Of a stretch of DNA of 42,327 nucleotides, positions 22,484-30,588 are shown piece after piece. A model generated the notes under the pieces. That model was given only the letters and a program-made list of their open reading frames with translations. It was not told the origin of the DNA and did no database searches. The stretch comes from Streptomyces aurantiacus (GTDB taxonomy: Bacteria > Actinomycetota > Actinomycetes > Streptomycetales > Streptomycetaceae). The DNA lies in assembly GCF_001418335.1 (NCBI RefSeq), contig NZ_LIPP01000231.1:1-42327 (forward strand), read 5' to 3'. Every line of letters begins with the position of its first letter. Within the stretch, counting starts at the first letter, position 1. Made by a program: the position numbers and the translations under genes.

Positions 22484-24937
22484 ATGAAACCTGTCATGAA
22501 CCGAACCGACGACCGGCTGCTCCCGGTCCTGCTGATCTGCGCCCAGGCCGCCGTGTGGCCCGGCGCGGCGCTCGTACGTGGGACCGTCCCGGCCGCGTCC
22601 GCCCTTCTCGTGGCGGCCCTGGTCGCCGGAGCGGTGACGGGCGCGCTGGTTCTCCGCCGTACCCGTCCGGTGGCCGGCCTCGTCCTGGTCGCCGCCGCCT
22701 GTGCGCTGGGCGCCGGGCCGCTGCCCACCGGGGCGATGGCCGTACTCGGGACCGCGGGCGTCGGGCTGGCCCTGTTCACCGTGGCGGCCGAACGCGACAC
22801 CTTCACCGCCGTGCTGTGCGCCGTGGCGCTCGCCGTCTGGCAACTGCTGCAGGACATCAGCCTCCACGGGCTCAGCGAACGCGACGGACTCGACCTCGTC
22901 CTGACGGCTCTGCTGTACGCCGCCACGTGCGGCGCCGGCCTCCTCGTACGGCGGACCCGTCGTGCCCGTTCGGCGGCCGAACACCTGCTGAAGCGGGCCG
23001 AGTCCGAGCGCCACCGGCTGCCGGCGGTCGAACGGCGCCGTATGGAACGGGAACTGCACGACGTCAGCGCCCACCATCTGACGGCCGTGGTCGTCTCGGC
23101 GGGGGCCGCGCTCGGCCTGCGTGAACGCCGCCCCGAACTCGCCGCCGACGCACTGCGGTTCGCGGTCGAGACCGGCCGCGAGGTCACCCGGGCGCTCGGC
23201 GCGGTACGGGCACCGGCCCCCTCGCGGGAGGAACAGCCGCCACCGGAGGAACGGCTGAGGAGCCTCGTCGACGGATTCCGCCACCTCGACCAGCCGGTGG
23301 ACTGCGAGATCGGCCCCCTGCCGGAGGGCGCCGTCGCGGACGCGGCCTTCGGCATCGTGCGCGAGGGGCTGACCAACGTGGCCCGGTACGCCCCCGGCGC
23401 CCGTACGACCGTGCGGTGCCGGTACGGCGACACCCGTACCGAGGTCGTCGTCACCAGCGCGGCGCCGCTGTCCGGTGCGGTGGCCCACGGTGCGGGTCTG
23501 GGCGGGGGACGCGGCCAGGGCTTCCTGCGGTCCCGGGCCCGGGAGGCGGGCGGCACCTTGACCAGCGGCCCGACGGCGGAGGGCGGCTGGGAGGTACGCG
23601 CGGTCCTGCCCGGCCGGACCGCCGCCCCGGCTGAGCCGTCCGCGCCACGGAGCTACCGGGTGGCGCAGGTGACGGCCGCCGCCGGCCTCGTCCTGCAGCC
23701 GCTGCTCCCGGTGCTGGTCATCCGGTCGGAGACCACGTCGGGCGGCGGGCAGGTGTCCGTGGGCGTGCTGTTCGCACTGCTGGTCGCGGCGCAGGTGGTC
23801 GCGCTGCTGTGGCTGCGCCGGACGCCCCGCGTCGCGCAGGGCGCCCTGTTCGGTCTGGCCCCGCTCTGGCCGGTGGCGATGGCGACGGGCGGGTACACCG
23901 GCCCTGTGCTGCTGCCGCCCGCGCTGAGCATGTTGGCGACGTGCGTTGCGCTCGCCGTGGTCGCGTCGCGCGGGGTCGCGTCGCGCGGGGTCGCGTCGCG
24001 CGGGGTTGCGTCCCGCGGTGCTGCGTTCCGCGGGGTTGCGGGGGTGGCCTGGTTCGTTCGGCGCGGGCGCGGGAGTGCGGGCTCGGCGGTTGTGGCCCTG
24101 GCCGTGGCCGTGCATGCCGGGGCCGTGGTCGGCGCCGTGCTGGATCGGGGGACGGGGCTGCCTCCGTGGGTGGTGGTCGTGGGGGCGGTGGCCGGGGTCG
24201 GTGCCGTGGTCGGGGTGGCTCTGTGTGGCGGGGTTCTGCGCGGTCGGCGCGAGGCGGCGGACCGGGGCTCGCGGGACGCGCGCCTCGCCGCCTGGACGGG
24301 AGAAGCCGTCCGGGACGCGTGGGCCGAACGCCGCAGGATCGCCGCCGGGCTGGAGACGACCGTGCTGGCGCGCACCGCCGACATGGTCGCCCAGGCGGAG
24401 GCGGGCCGGCTCGACGCGACCGCCGAACGCGCCCGCGAGGCCCTGGCCGCGATGCGCGCCCTGCTCGACACCGTGCGGGACGGGGACGGGGATGGTGAGA
24501 CGAAGCCAGAACTGCGCCCGCAGCCCACCCTCCAGGCTCTCGACCTGCTCGCCCACCAGTGCCGGGCCACCGGCCGCGACGTCGAGATACGGCTCACCGA
24601 CCGCGTACCGGAGCGGCTGCCCACCGCGGTGGACCTGGCCGCCTACCACGCGGCCGAGACGGTGCTCGCGGCCGGCGGCGAGGAGCCAGCGGTGCTCGCG
24701 CTCGACGCGGACGGCGATACGTTGACGCTCACCGCCACCGGGGTACCGCGCGCCGCCCGCCCCGCCGTACGGGAGCTGCTGGCGGCGCGCGCCGCCGCGC
24801 TCGGCGGCACCCTGGACACCGGCCGGCCGGGCACGGTCGGCCTCCGGCTGCCACTCGCACCGGTTCCGGACTCGAATCCGACCCCGACCCCGACCCCGAC
24901 CCTGAACTTGAACCCGAATCCGGAGAGGGAGCGATGA
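22484..24937 (+). CDS. Sensor histidine kinase with two transmitter modules, the second degenerate
   Basis: The 817-residue protein has two similar halves. The first has about five membrane helices, a HisKA_3 H-box RRRMERELHDVSAHHLT (His 192) and a HATPase domain with FGIVREGLTNVARYA and a Gly-rich G-box. The second half (from about 390) again has membrane helices and then a segment aligned to the H-box, ERRRIAAGLETTVLART (from about 615). There the His-Asp is replaced by Glu-Thr, and the ATPase N-box Asn is missing (YHAAETVLAAGGE). The second module therefore cannot autophosphorylate. Five 15-bp repeats encode VASRG units (23961-24035). The 3' end has a CCGACC repeat and an ATGA overlap with the regulator gene. 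Confidence 0.88.
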   Translation: MKPVMNRTDDRLLPVLLICAQAAVWPGAALVRGTVPAASALLVAALVAGAVTGALVLRRTRPVAGLVLVAAACALGAGPLPTGAMAVLGTAGVGLALFTVAAERDTFTAVLCAVALAVWQLLQDISLHGLSERDGLDLVLTALLYAATCGAGLLVRRTRRARSAAEHLLKRAESERHRLPAVERRRMERELHDVSAHHLTAVVVSAGAALGLRERRPELAADALRFAVETGREVTRALGAVRAPAPSREEQPPPEERLRSLVDGFRHLDQPVDCEIGPLPEGAVADAAFGIVREGLTNVARYAPGARTTVRCRYGDTRTEVVVTSAAPLSGAVAHGAGLGGGRGQGFLRSRAREAGGTLTSGPTAEGGWEVRAVLPGRTAAPAEPSAPRSYRVAQVTAAAGLVLQPLLPVLVIRSETTSGGGQVSVGVLFALLVAAQVVALLWLRRTPRVAQGALFGLAPLWPVAMATGGYTGPVLLPPALSMLATCVALAVVASRGVASRGVASRGVASRGAAFRGVAGVAWFVRRGRGSAGSAVVALAVAVHAGAVVGAVLDRGTGLPPWVVVVGAVAGVGAVVGVALCGGVLRGRREAADRGSRDARLAAWTGEAVRDAWAERRRIAAGLETTVLARTADMVAQAEAGRLDATAERAREALAAMRALLDTVRDGDGDGETKPELRPQPTLQALDLLAHQCRATGRDVEIRLTDRVPERLPTAVDLAAYHAAETVLAAGGEEPAVLALDADGDTLTLTATGVPRAARPAVRELLAARAAALGGTLDTGRPGTVGLRLPLAPVPDSNPTPTPTPTLNLNPNPERER
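23961..24035. repeat. 15-bp tandem repeat, five copies, in the double kinase gene
   Basis: TCGCGTCGCGCGGGG is repeated three times exactly, then twice with changes (24006-24020 and 24021-24035). It encodes four Val-Ala-Ser-Arg-Gly units and one diverged Ala-Ala-Phe-Arg-Gly unit between membrane helices of the second half. The units place several Arg residues in what should be a short loop. Confidence 0.92.
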
Positions 24938-25620
24938 GCCTCAAGGTGCTGGTCGTCGACGACCAGGGCATCGTGCGGGCGGGGTTCGCCGCCGTGATCG
25001 ACGCCGAGGAGGACATGACGGTCGTCGGCGAGGCCGCCGACGGAGCCGCCGCGGTGCGCCTCGCCGCGGACCTGGCCCCGGACGTGGTCGTCATGGACGT
25101 CCGGATGCCCGTGCTCGACGGCATCGCCGCCACCCGGATCATCACCGGGCGCCAGGACGCGCCCCGGGTCCTGGTGCTGACCACCTTCGACCTCGACGCG
25201 TACATCTTCGACGCGCTGCGGGCCGGCGCCTCCGGCTTCCTGCTCAAGGACGTGCACGCCGCCGAACTGCTGCAGGGCATCCGGGTGGTGGCCACCGGCG
25301 AGAGTGTGCTGGCCCCGTCCGCGACGCGTCGGCTCATCGGCCACTACGCGTCAGGAGCCGGCGCCGGCCTGCGGGCCGGGGGCGGTCCGAGCGAGCTGGA
25401 CAGCCTGACCGGCAGCCAGCGGAACGTCCTCGCCCTGGTCGCCTCCGGATTCAACAACGCGGAGATCGCCGACGAACTCGGCATCACCGTCGGCACCGTC
25501 AAGTCCCACGTCAACGCGCTGCTGCGCAAACTCGGGCTGCGTGACCGCGTACAGGCGACGATCCTCGCGTACGACCTGGGCCTCGCCCGCCCGAATCCGC
25601 CCGGCACCACCCACATCTGA
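24934..25620 (+). CDS. NarL/LuxR-type response regulator
   Basis: The 228-residue protein has a receiver domain with VVDDQGIVRAGF, phospho-acceptor Asp in DVVVMDVRMPVLDG, Thr in VLTTFDLDAY and Lys in GFLLKDVHA. It ends in a LuxR helix-turn-helix (LTGSQRNVLALVASGFNNAE and GTVKSHVNALLRKLGLRDR). GGAGAGGGA precedes the ATG, which overlaps the kinase stop. It should receive phosphate from His 192 of the upstream kinase. The small membrane protein gene downstream is probably co-transcribed. Confidence 0.95.
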   Translation: MSLKVLVVDDQGIVRAGFAAVIDAEEDMTVVGEAADGAAAVRLAADLAPDVVVMDVRMPVLDGIAATRIITGRQDAPRVLVLTTFDLDAYIFDALRAGASGFLLKDVHAAELLQGIRVVATGESVLAPSATRRLIGHYASGAGAGLRAGGGPSELDSLTGSQRNVLALVASGFNNAEIADELGITVGTVKSHVNALLRKLGLRDRVQATILAYDLGLARPNPPGTTHI

Positions 25621-25633
25621 GGACTCACACCTG

Positions 25634-25978
25634 ATGACCGGTACGACCTCCGGCTCCGGCCGCACCACCCTCCCGCGCCGACTGCGCCACGTGCTCGGCG
25701 ACGTCTTCGCCCTGGTCTACCTCGCGGCCTGTGCCGTCCTGCTCGTGTGGGCGCTCGTGGTGAGCGCCGTCGACACCTCGGACGAGTCCATGGCGGGCGT
25801 CATCCCGGTGTTCGCCACCGCCCCGACGAGTCTCGTGCCGCTGCTGTTGCTGCCGGAAGGCGCCGCGTGGTTCATCGTCTCGGTCGTGTTCGGGGCGCTG
25901 GTCAACGCCGCCCTCATCGGCTGGTGCGCCCGCGCGCTGCGCCGCGGCCGGAACCACTTCCAGGGCCGGGCGTCCTGA
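25634..25978 (+). CDS. Small membrane protein, probably SCO4225 family
   Basis: The 114-residue protein has three hydrophobic helices (VFALVYLAACAVLLVWAL, VPLLLLPEGAAWFIVSVV, and VNAALIGWCARALRRG) with DTSDESMAGVIPVFATAPTS between the first two. This matches my memory of a Streptomyces family called SCO4225, of unknown function. It starts 13 bases after the response regulator and is likely in the same operon. It may be a membrane partner of the two-component system or one of its targets; that is inference from position. The ribosome binding site is weak (GAGG, 11 bases away). Confidence 0.75.
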   Translation: MTGTTSGSGRTTLPRRLRHVLGDVFALVYLAACAVLLVWALVVSAVDTSDESMAGVIPVFATAPTSLVPLLLLPEGAAWFIVSVVFGALVNAALIGWCARALRRGRNHFQGRAS

Positions 25979-26084
25979 GCCCTGGCCTCCACACAGGCCT
26001 GGACCAACGCCGCCCCGTACAGGATGATGACGCTGCCATGACAACAGCGTCGTAATCCGTGATCCGTAATCCTCGGGATGGTGG

Positions 26085-28037
26085 ATGGTGACTGTGCGCG
26101 GGTTCTTCGGCAGGTCGTCGACTCCGGTCGCCGTACTTCTCCTGGTGCCCCTGGCATCCCTGGCACCCCTGGTCCCACTGGCTCCCGTCCAGACGGCTGC
26201 CGCCTCGGCCGTACGGGAGCCGGTCGCCGAGACCGCTGCGGACTGGACGCCGCCGCTCAGCACGCGGGGCCGCTGGATCGTCGACGCGGACGGCGACCGT
26301 TTCAAGCTGCGGTCCGGGAACTGGCACGGAGCCAGCGGTACGTGGAACGGCTCCGGCAGTGTGGACGACGACGCCAACCACCACGCGGGGGAGAACTCCG
26401 GCCGGACGCCCCTCGGTCTTGACCGGGCTCCCATGGCCGAGATCATCGCCGGCTTCCAGGAGATCGGCATCAACAGCATCCGGCTGCCCTTCTCCAACGA
26501 GATGATCCACGACACCCGCCCCGTCACCGACACGGCCGTCGCCGCCAATCCCGCCCTGCGCGGCAGCACCCCGCTCCAGGTCTACGACGCCGTGGTCCGC
26601 GAACTCACCGCGGCGGGCCTCGCGGTCGTCCTCAACAACCACACCAACACGACCCGTTGGTGCTGCGGAGTCGACGGCAACGAACGCTGGAACGCGAGCC
26701 AATCCACCCAGGCCTGGGAGGACGACTGGCTGTTCATGGCCCGCCGCTACAAGGACAACCAGCGCGTCGTCGGCGCCGACCTCTACAACGAGGTGCGCCG
26801 GAACATCTGGGACGACCCCAACTGGGGCCTCGGCGACGACCACGACTGGTTCGCCGCCTCCCAGCGCCTGGGCGACCGCATCCTGACGGAGGCCGACGCC
26901 GACCTCCTCATCATCGTCGAGGGCATCAACTGGACCGGCATTCCCATCGACGGCTTCGCACACGAACGCCCCACCCTGGCCCCCGTACGCAACCTCTCCC
27001 ACACCCTCGTCGATTCCGGCAAGCTCGTGTACTCGGCCCACTTCTACGACTACACGGGGCCGAACCACAGCGGCGCCACCGGGACGGGCGAGACCACCGA
27101 CCCCCGCTACCGCGACTTCAGCCCCGCCGAACTGATCGACGTACTGAACCGCCAGGCCTTCTTCGTCACCGCCGAACAGGACAAGCACTTCACCGCCCCG
27201 GTCTGGATCAGCGAGTTCGGGGTCGGCGGCCGGGAGGAGACGAACGCCAAGGCGCGTGCCTGGTTCGAGAACTTCGTCGACCAACTGGTCCGCACCGACG
27301 CCGACTTCGCGTACTGGCCGCTGGTCGGATGGCACGAGAACCGCAGGGGCAACGGCTGGGCGCTGCTGCACTGGGACTCGGCGGGCCGGCGCATGGGCGT
27401 GTACGACGGCGACGACTGGCGGGCCGCCGCCTGGACCCGGCTCATCGGGGCCGGTGGCCGTACCGGCCAGGTCGCCCCCGTGACGGAGTGGTCGATGCTC
27501 AGCCCCGACCACGGCGACTTCGTCGCCTCGCGCCGCATGCGCGCGCTGCCCGACTGGGACTCCGGCGCCCGCAAGGCGGTCTGCCCCGACGGACAGCGCC
27601 TCCTCGGCCTCAGCCACACCGGCAACCGGGGCCTGTGCTCCGACGTGACCGCCGGGCCGCTGCGGGACCCGGCCGGCGGGCACGAGGTCGTACGGGACGA
27701 GCGGTACGTCAAGGCGGGCGGCGACTGGGCGTCCGGCTACACCAAGCTCCAGTGCCCCGACGGCGACTTCCTCACGGGTTACAGCGTCCGAGGCGCCGCG
27801 GTCTCTGCCGCGCTGTGCGCTGCCGCGCCGCCCGGTGCGATCACCGGTACGAGCGGTCGTACGGTCTGGTTCGACCGGGGCGACAACAGGGGCTCGGCGC
27901 CCAAGGGCGGCGACTTCGGGAACGGGCATTACAAGGGTCAGTGCGCGGACGACGAGTACGTGGCCGGCGTCGCGTACACCGGCCGCGTGGGGTCGTCCCG
28001 CACACCGGACGCGGTGCTCTGCCGAGGGCTGCGGTGA
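26085..28037 (+). CDS. Secreted GH5-like glycoside hydrolase with a C-terminal Cys-repeat domain
   Basis: The 650-residue protein has a signal peptide (about 1-42, with a Leu/Pro/Val repeat) and a cellulase-type TIM barrel (about 55-470). The acid/base Glu is in ADLYNEVRRN (Glu 236) and the nucleophile Glu in PVWISEFGVGG (Glu 377). Other barrel motifs are INSIRLPFSNEM, LNNHTN and YSAHFYDY. It should cleave beta-glucans or related polysaccharides. The C-terminal 150 residues hold three Cys-pair repeats with CPDG or CADD, possibly a carbohydrate-binding module. The ATG has GGGATGG upstream. Just before it lie GACGCTG-N9-CAGCGTC (26029-26051) and a CGTAATCC direct repeat, which are possible operator sites. 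The GH5 subfamily is uncertain. Confidence 0.88.
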   Translation: MVTVRGFFGRSSTPVAVLLLVPLASLAPLVPLAPVQTAAASAVREPVAETAADWTPPLSTRGRWIVDADGDRFKLRSGNWHGASGTWNGSGSVDDDANHHAGENSGRTPLGLDRAPMAEIIAGFQEIGINSIRLPFSNEMIHDTRPVTDTAVAANPALRGSTPLQVYDAVVRELTAAGLAVVLNNHTNTTRWCCGVDGNERWNASQSTQAWEDDWLFMARRYKDNQRVVGADLYNEVRRNIWDDPNWGLGDDHDWFAASQRLGDRILTEADADLLIIVEGINWTGIPIDGFAHERPTLAPVRNLSHTLVDSGKLVYSAHFYDYTGPNHSGATGTGETTDPRYRDFSPAELIDVLNRQAFFVTAEQDKHFTAPVWISEFGVGGREETNAKARAWFENFVDQLVRTDADFAYWPLVGWHENRRGNGWALLHWDSAGRRMGVYDGDDWRAAAWTRLIGAGGRTGQVAPVTEWSMLSPDHGDFVASRRMRALPDWDSGARKAVCPDGQRLLGLSHTGNRGLCSDVTAGPLRDPAGGHEVVRDERYVKAGGDWASGYTKLQCPDGDFLTGYSVRGAAVSAALCAAAPPGAITGTSGRTVWFDRGDNRGSAPKGGDFGNGHYKGQCADDEYVAGVAYTGRVGSSRTPDAVLCRGLR

Positions 28038-28040
28038 ACT

Positions 28041-28189
28041 CGGCTGCCGGCCCGGTGGGGGCTGAGCGCGCCGTTCCCCGCGCCCCTAAATACCCAGGGG
28101 CGCGGGGGCCTATTAGGGGCGCGGGGAACGGCGCAATCTTTTAGGGGCGCGGGGAACTGCGCGACAAGCCCCCACCGGGCCGGCAGCCG
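28041..28189. repeat. Nested inverted repeat with Streptomyces AGGGGCGCGGGGAA element
   Basis: The outer arms 28041-28063 and 28167-28189 are 23 bp and perfectly complementary (core CCGGCCCGGTGGGGGCT). Inside are three GGGGCGCGGGG-type elements, one inverted (around 28074-28087, 28110-28130 and 28143-28157), of a kind widespread between Streptomyces genes. The whole element starts four bases after the hydrolase stop and ends four bases before the transporter stop. It probably acts as a bidirectional terminator and may be a dispersed repeat. Confidence 0.85.
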
Positions 28190-28192
28190 CGG

Positions 28193-29551
28193 TCAGACAG
28201 GAACCCCCACCCCCTTCCGCTCCGCGTCAGCGACCCGCGCGGACCGAGTCCGCGTACCGAACGCGGCCAGCGCAACCGCCCCGACCAGCCAAGTCCCGGC
28301 AATGAAGTAGAAGACACTCTGATAGCCATGACCGGTGTACAGCGACGCCACGATCAACGGCCCCGCCGCGTTCGACAGCCGCCCCAGCCCGTAGGACACG
28401 CTCGTGCCCAGCGAACGGCTCCGCGTGTCGAAGAGCTCGGGAGAGTACGCGTACGCGAGAGCGGTGTAGCCGCGCTCGAAGAGGTTCACCAGGAAGCCGA
28501 ACACGATGATGAGGACGGGGTTGAAGGTGAGCCCGTACAGCAGGCCGCACGCGGCGATCACCGTACCGAAGGCGACCAGGCACCACTTGCGTTCGAAGCG
28601 GTCGGTGACCAGCGACGCCAGATAGCAGCCGAGCGGAGCGCCGACCGTGGTCAGCGCCACGTAGAAGACGGACTTCTCGACGCTGAACCCCTCCTTGGCC
28701 AGCAGGGTGGGCGCCCAGCTCGAATAGCCGAAGAAACCGATGGTCTGCGTCATCCACAGCACGGAGAGCAGCAGGGTCGGCATCAGGTACTTCTTCTGCA
28801 GGAGCAGCCGCAGCGGCGCCTTCGTCGACGGCGTCTCGGCGACCGGCGGCGCGGGCTCGGGAAGCGGGCCCTTCTCCGCCGCGACACTCGCCTCGATCTC
28901 CCTCAGTACCGCGTCCGCCGCGGCGTGCTCGCCCCGGCTTTCGAGCCAGCGGGGCGACTCCTTGAGGCGGCCTGCGAAGAAGACGAGCAGGATGCCGAGC
29001 GAACCCCAGAGGTAGACCAGCCGCCACGACCAGTCGTTGAGCGGGACGACCAGGCTGGCGATGAGGTTGGTGACGGGCGTGCCGCAGATGCCGATGGCGA
29101 TGGCGTACGCCTGGTACTTGCCGCGGGTCGCCGACGGGTACATCTCGTTGACGTAGACGACCCCCACGACGGTCATCGCGGACAGGCCCGCCGAGGTCAG
29201 GACGCGGAACACACCGAGCGAGACCAGGTCCCAGGAGAACACCGCCGCGAACGAGGAGATGCCGAAGAACAGCGTGGTCCACAGCAGGGCCCGTTTGCGG
29301 CCCCACCGGTCGGCTAGGGACCCGGCGGCGATCGCCCCGATGAACATGCCGACGAACGAGAGCGAGGTGACGTAGGCGACCTGGTCGACGGACAGGCCCC
29401 ACAGCTTGATCAGTTTCGGCGCGGTGGTGGCGAAGCTGTTGATGTCCGCGAACTCGAAGAAGTACGCGAAGGCGACGGCGAGCAGGGTGACTTTGTGGAA
29501 CCGGGAGATCGGCAGCCTGTCCAGCCGGTTCAGCGCGTTGGCTTGTTGCAT
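28193..29551 (-). CDS. MFS transporter, probably aromatic acid/carboxylate uptake
   Basis: The 452-residue protein has twelve membrane helices and the major facilitator signatures: GSLADRWGRKRALL between helices 2 and 3, and LVTDRFERKW between 8 and 9. Between helices 6 and 7 is LKESPRWLESRGE, typical of sugar and aromatic-acid porters, and the first helix has FADINSFATTAP, like the aromatic acid:H+ symporter group. Its place after the LigJ and LigI genes suggests uptake of protocatechuate, gallate, 2-pyrone-4,6-dicarboxylate or a related acid. AAGGGC lies six bases before the ATG. Two 22-bp repeats sit directly upstream. Confidence 0.87.
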   Translation of the reverse strand: MQQANALNRLDRLPISRFHKVTLLAVAFAYFFEFADINSFATTAPKLIKLWGLSVDQVAYVTSLSFVGMFIGAIAAGSLADRWGRKRALLWTTLFFGISSFAAVFSWDLVSLGVFRVLTSAGLSAMTVVGVVYVNEMYPSATRGKYQAYAIAIGICGTPVTNLIASLVVPLNDWSWRLVYLWGSLGILLVFFAGRLKESPRWLESRGEHAAADAVLREIEASVAAEKGPLPEPAPPVAETPSTKAPLRLLLQKKYLMPTLLLSVLWMTQTIGFFGYSSWAPTLLAKEGFSVEKSVFYVALTTVGAPLGCYLASLVTDRFERKWCLVAFGTVIAACGLLYGLTFNPVLIIVFGFLVNLFERGYTALAYAYSPELFDTRSRSLGTSVSYGLGRLSNAAGPLIVASLYTGHGYQSVFYFIAGTWLVGAVALAAFGTRTRSARVADAERKGVGVPV

Positions 29552-29568
29552 GAGCGGCCCTTGTCGAA

Positions 29569-29612
29569 GTCGGATCTGTGCGGAACAGCGGTCGGATCTG
29601 TGCGGAACAGCG
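29569..29612. repeat. Perfect 22-bp tandem duplication upstream of the MFS gene
   Basis: GTCGGATCTGTGCGGAACAG plus CG is present twice, end to end, with no mismatch. It lies in the 72-base gap between the LigI-like stop and the MFS start. The period is two helical turns, and each copy contains CTGT-TCCGC-ACAG on the minus strand. A regulator binding site within the operon is possible. Confidence 0.92.
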
Positions 29613-29623
29613 GGTGGGGGACG

Positions 29624-30583
29624 TCAGTGGTGTCGGCCGGGCCAGTCCTCGCCCGGCCAGTAGAGGCTCATCGGGTTGGCGACCAGGAGCTTGTGCCGTT
29701 GTTCGGCGGTGACCGCCACGTGCGGTACGTGGTCGACGAGGAGGCCGTCGTCCGGCATGTGGTCGGTGAGGTTGGGGTGCGGCCAGTCGGTGCCCCACAG
29801 CACCCGGTCGGGGAACTCCTCCACGACGCGCCGGCCGAAGGGGACGACGTCGGTGTAGGCGTGCCGTTCGCCGTCCAGGGCGGCCGGGCCCGTCACGCTG
29901 AGCCGCTCGGGGCAACTCACCTTCACCCACACGTCGTTGGCGTCGACGAACCGCAGGAACCGGCTGAACTGCGGGCCGTCGACCGGCTGGGTCACGTCCG
30001 GCCGCCCCATGTGGTCCACCACCAGCGGCACGGGCAACGACCCGAAGAACCCCTCCAGTTCGGGCAGGTCGACGCTCTCGAAGTAGAGGACGACGTGCCA
30101 GCCCAGCGGGGCGACCTTCCTGGCGATGGTGACCAGGTCGTCGGCGGGCGAGGTGTCGACAAGGCGCCGTACGAAGTTGAAGCGCACGCCGCGCACCCCC
30201 GCCGCGTCGAGTGCGAGCAGCTCGCTCTCGCCGATGTCGGGGCGGACGGTCGCGATGCCGCGTGCCCTGCCGCCGGCGGCCCGTACGGCGTCGACCATGG
30301 CGCTGTTGTCCGCGCCGTGGCAGGTGGCCTGCACGATGACGTTGCGGGTGACGCCCAGCCGGTCGCGGAGCGCGAACAGCTCCTCCTTGCCGCCGTCGCA
30401 GGGCGTGTACTTGCGCTCCGGCGCGAAGGGGAACTCGGCCTGCGGACCGAAGACATGGCAGTGCGCGTCGACGGCCCCCGGCGGCAGCCGGAACACCGGC
30501 TCGGACGGATCGCGGTACCAGTCGAGCCAGCCGGGGGTCTTGGCGGAGAGGGAAGCCCCCGGGGAGGGCACGTGGGTGTTCAT
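29624..30583 (-). CDS. ligI: 2-pyrone-4,6-dicarboxylate hydrolase (LigI-like amidohydrolase)
   Basis: The 319-residue protein is a TIM-barrel amidohydrolase with AVDAHCHVFGPQAEFPFAP (His 41 and His 43) followed by ERKYTPCD, a stretch very like LigI. VVDHMGRPD (His 191) and LWGTDWPHPN (Asp 266) supply the remaining active-site positions of the family. LigI opens the lactone 2-pyrone-4,6-dicarboxylate to 4-oxalomesaconate in the protocatechuate 4,5-cleavage and gallate pathways. The gene begins five bases after the LigJ gene, whose enzyme uses that product. 4-sulfomuconolactone hydrolase is the closest alternative; the neighbour argues against it. Confidence 0.85.
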   Translation of the reverse strand: MNTHVPSPGASLSAKTPGWLDWYRDPSEPVFRLPPGAVDAHCHVFGPQAEFPFAPERKYTPCDGGKEELFALRDRLGVTRNVIVQATCHGADNSAMVDAVRAAGGRARGIATVRPDIGESELLALDAAGVRGVRFNFVRRLVDTSPADDLVTIARKVAPLGWHVVLYFESVDLPELEGFFGSLPVPLVVDHMGRPDVTQPVDGPQFSRFLRFVDANDVWVKVSCPERLSVTGPAALDGERHAYTDVVPFGRRVVEEFPDRVLWGTDWPHPNLTDHMPDDGLLVDHVPHVAVTAEQRHKLLVANPMSLYWPGEDWPGRHH

Positions 30584-30588
30584 GCGGG

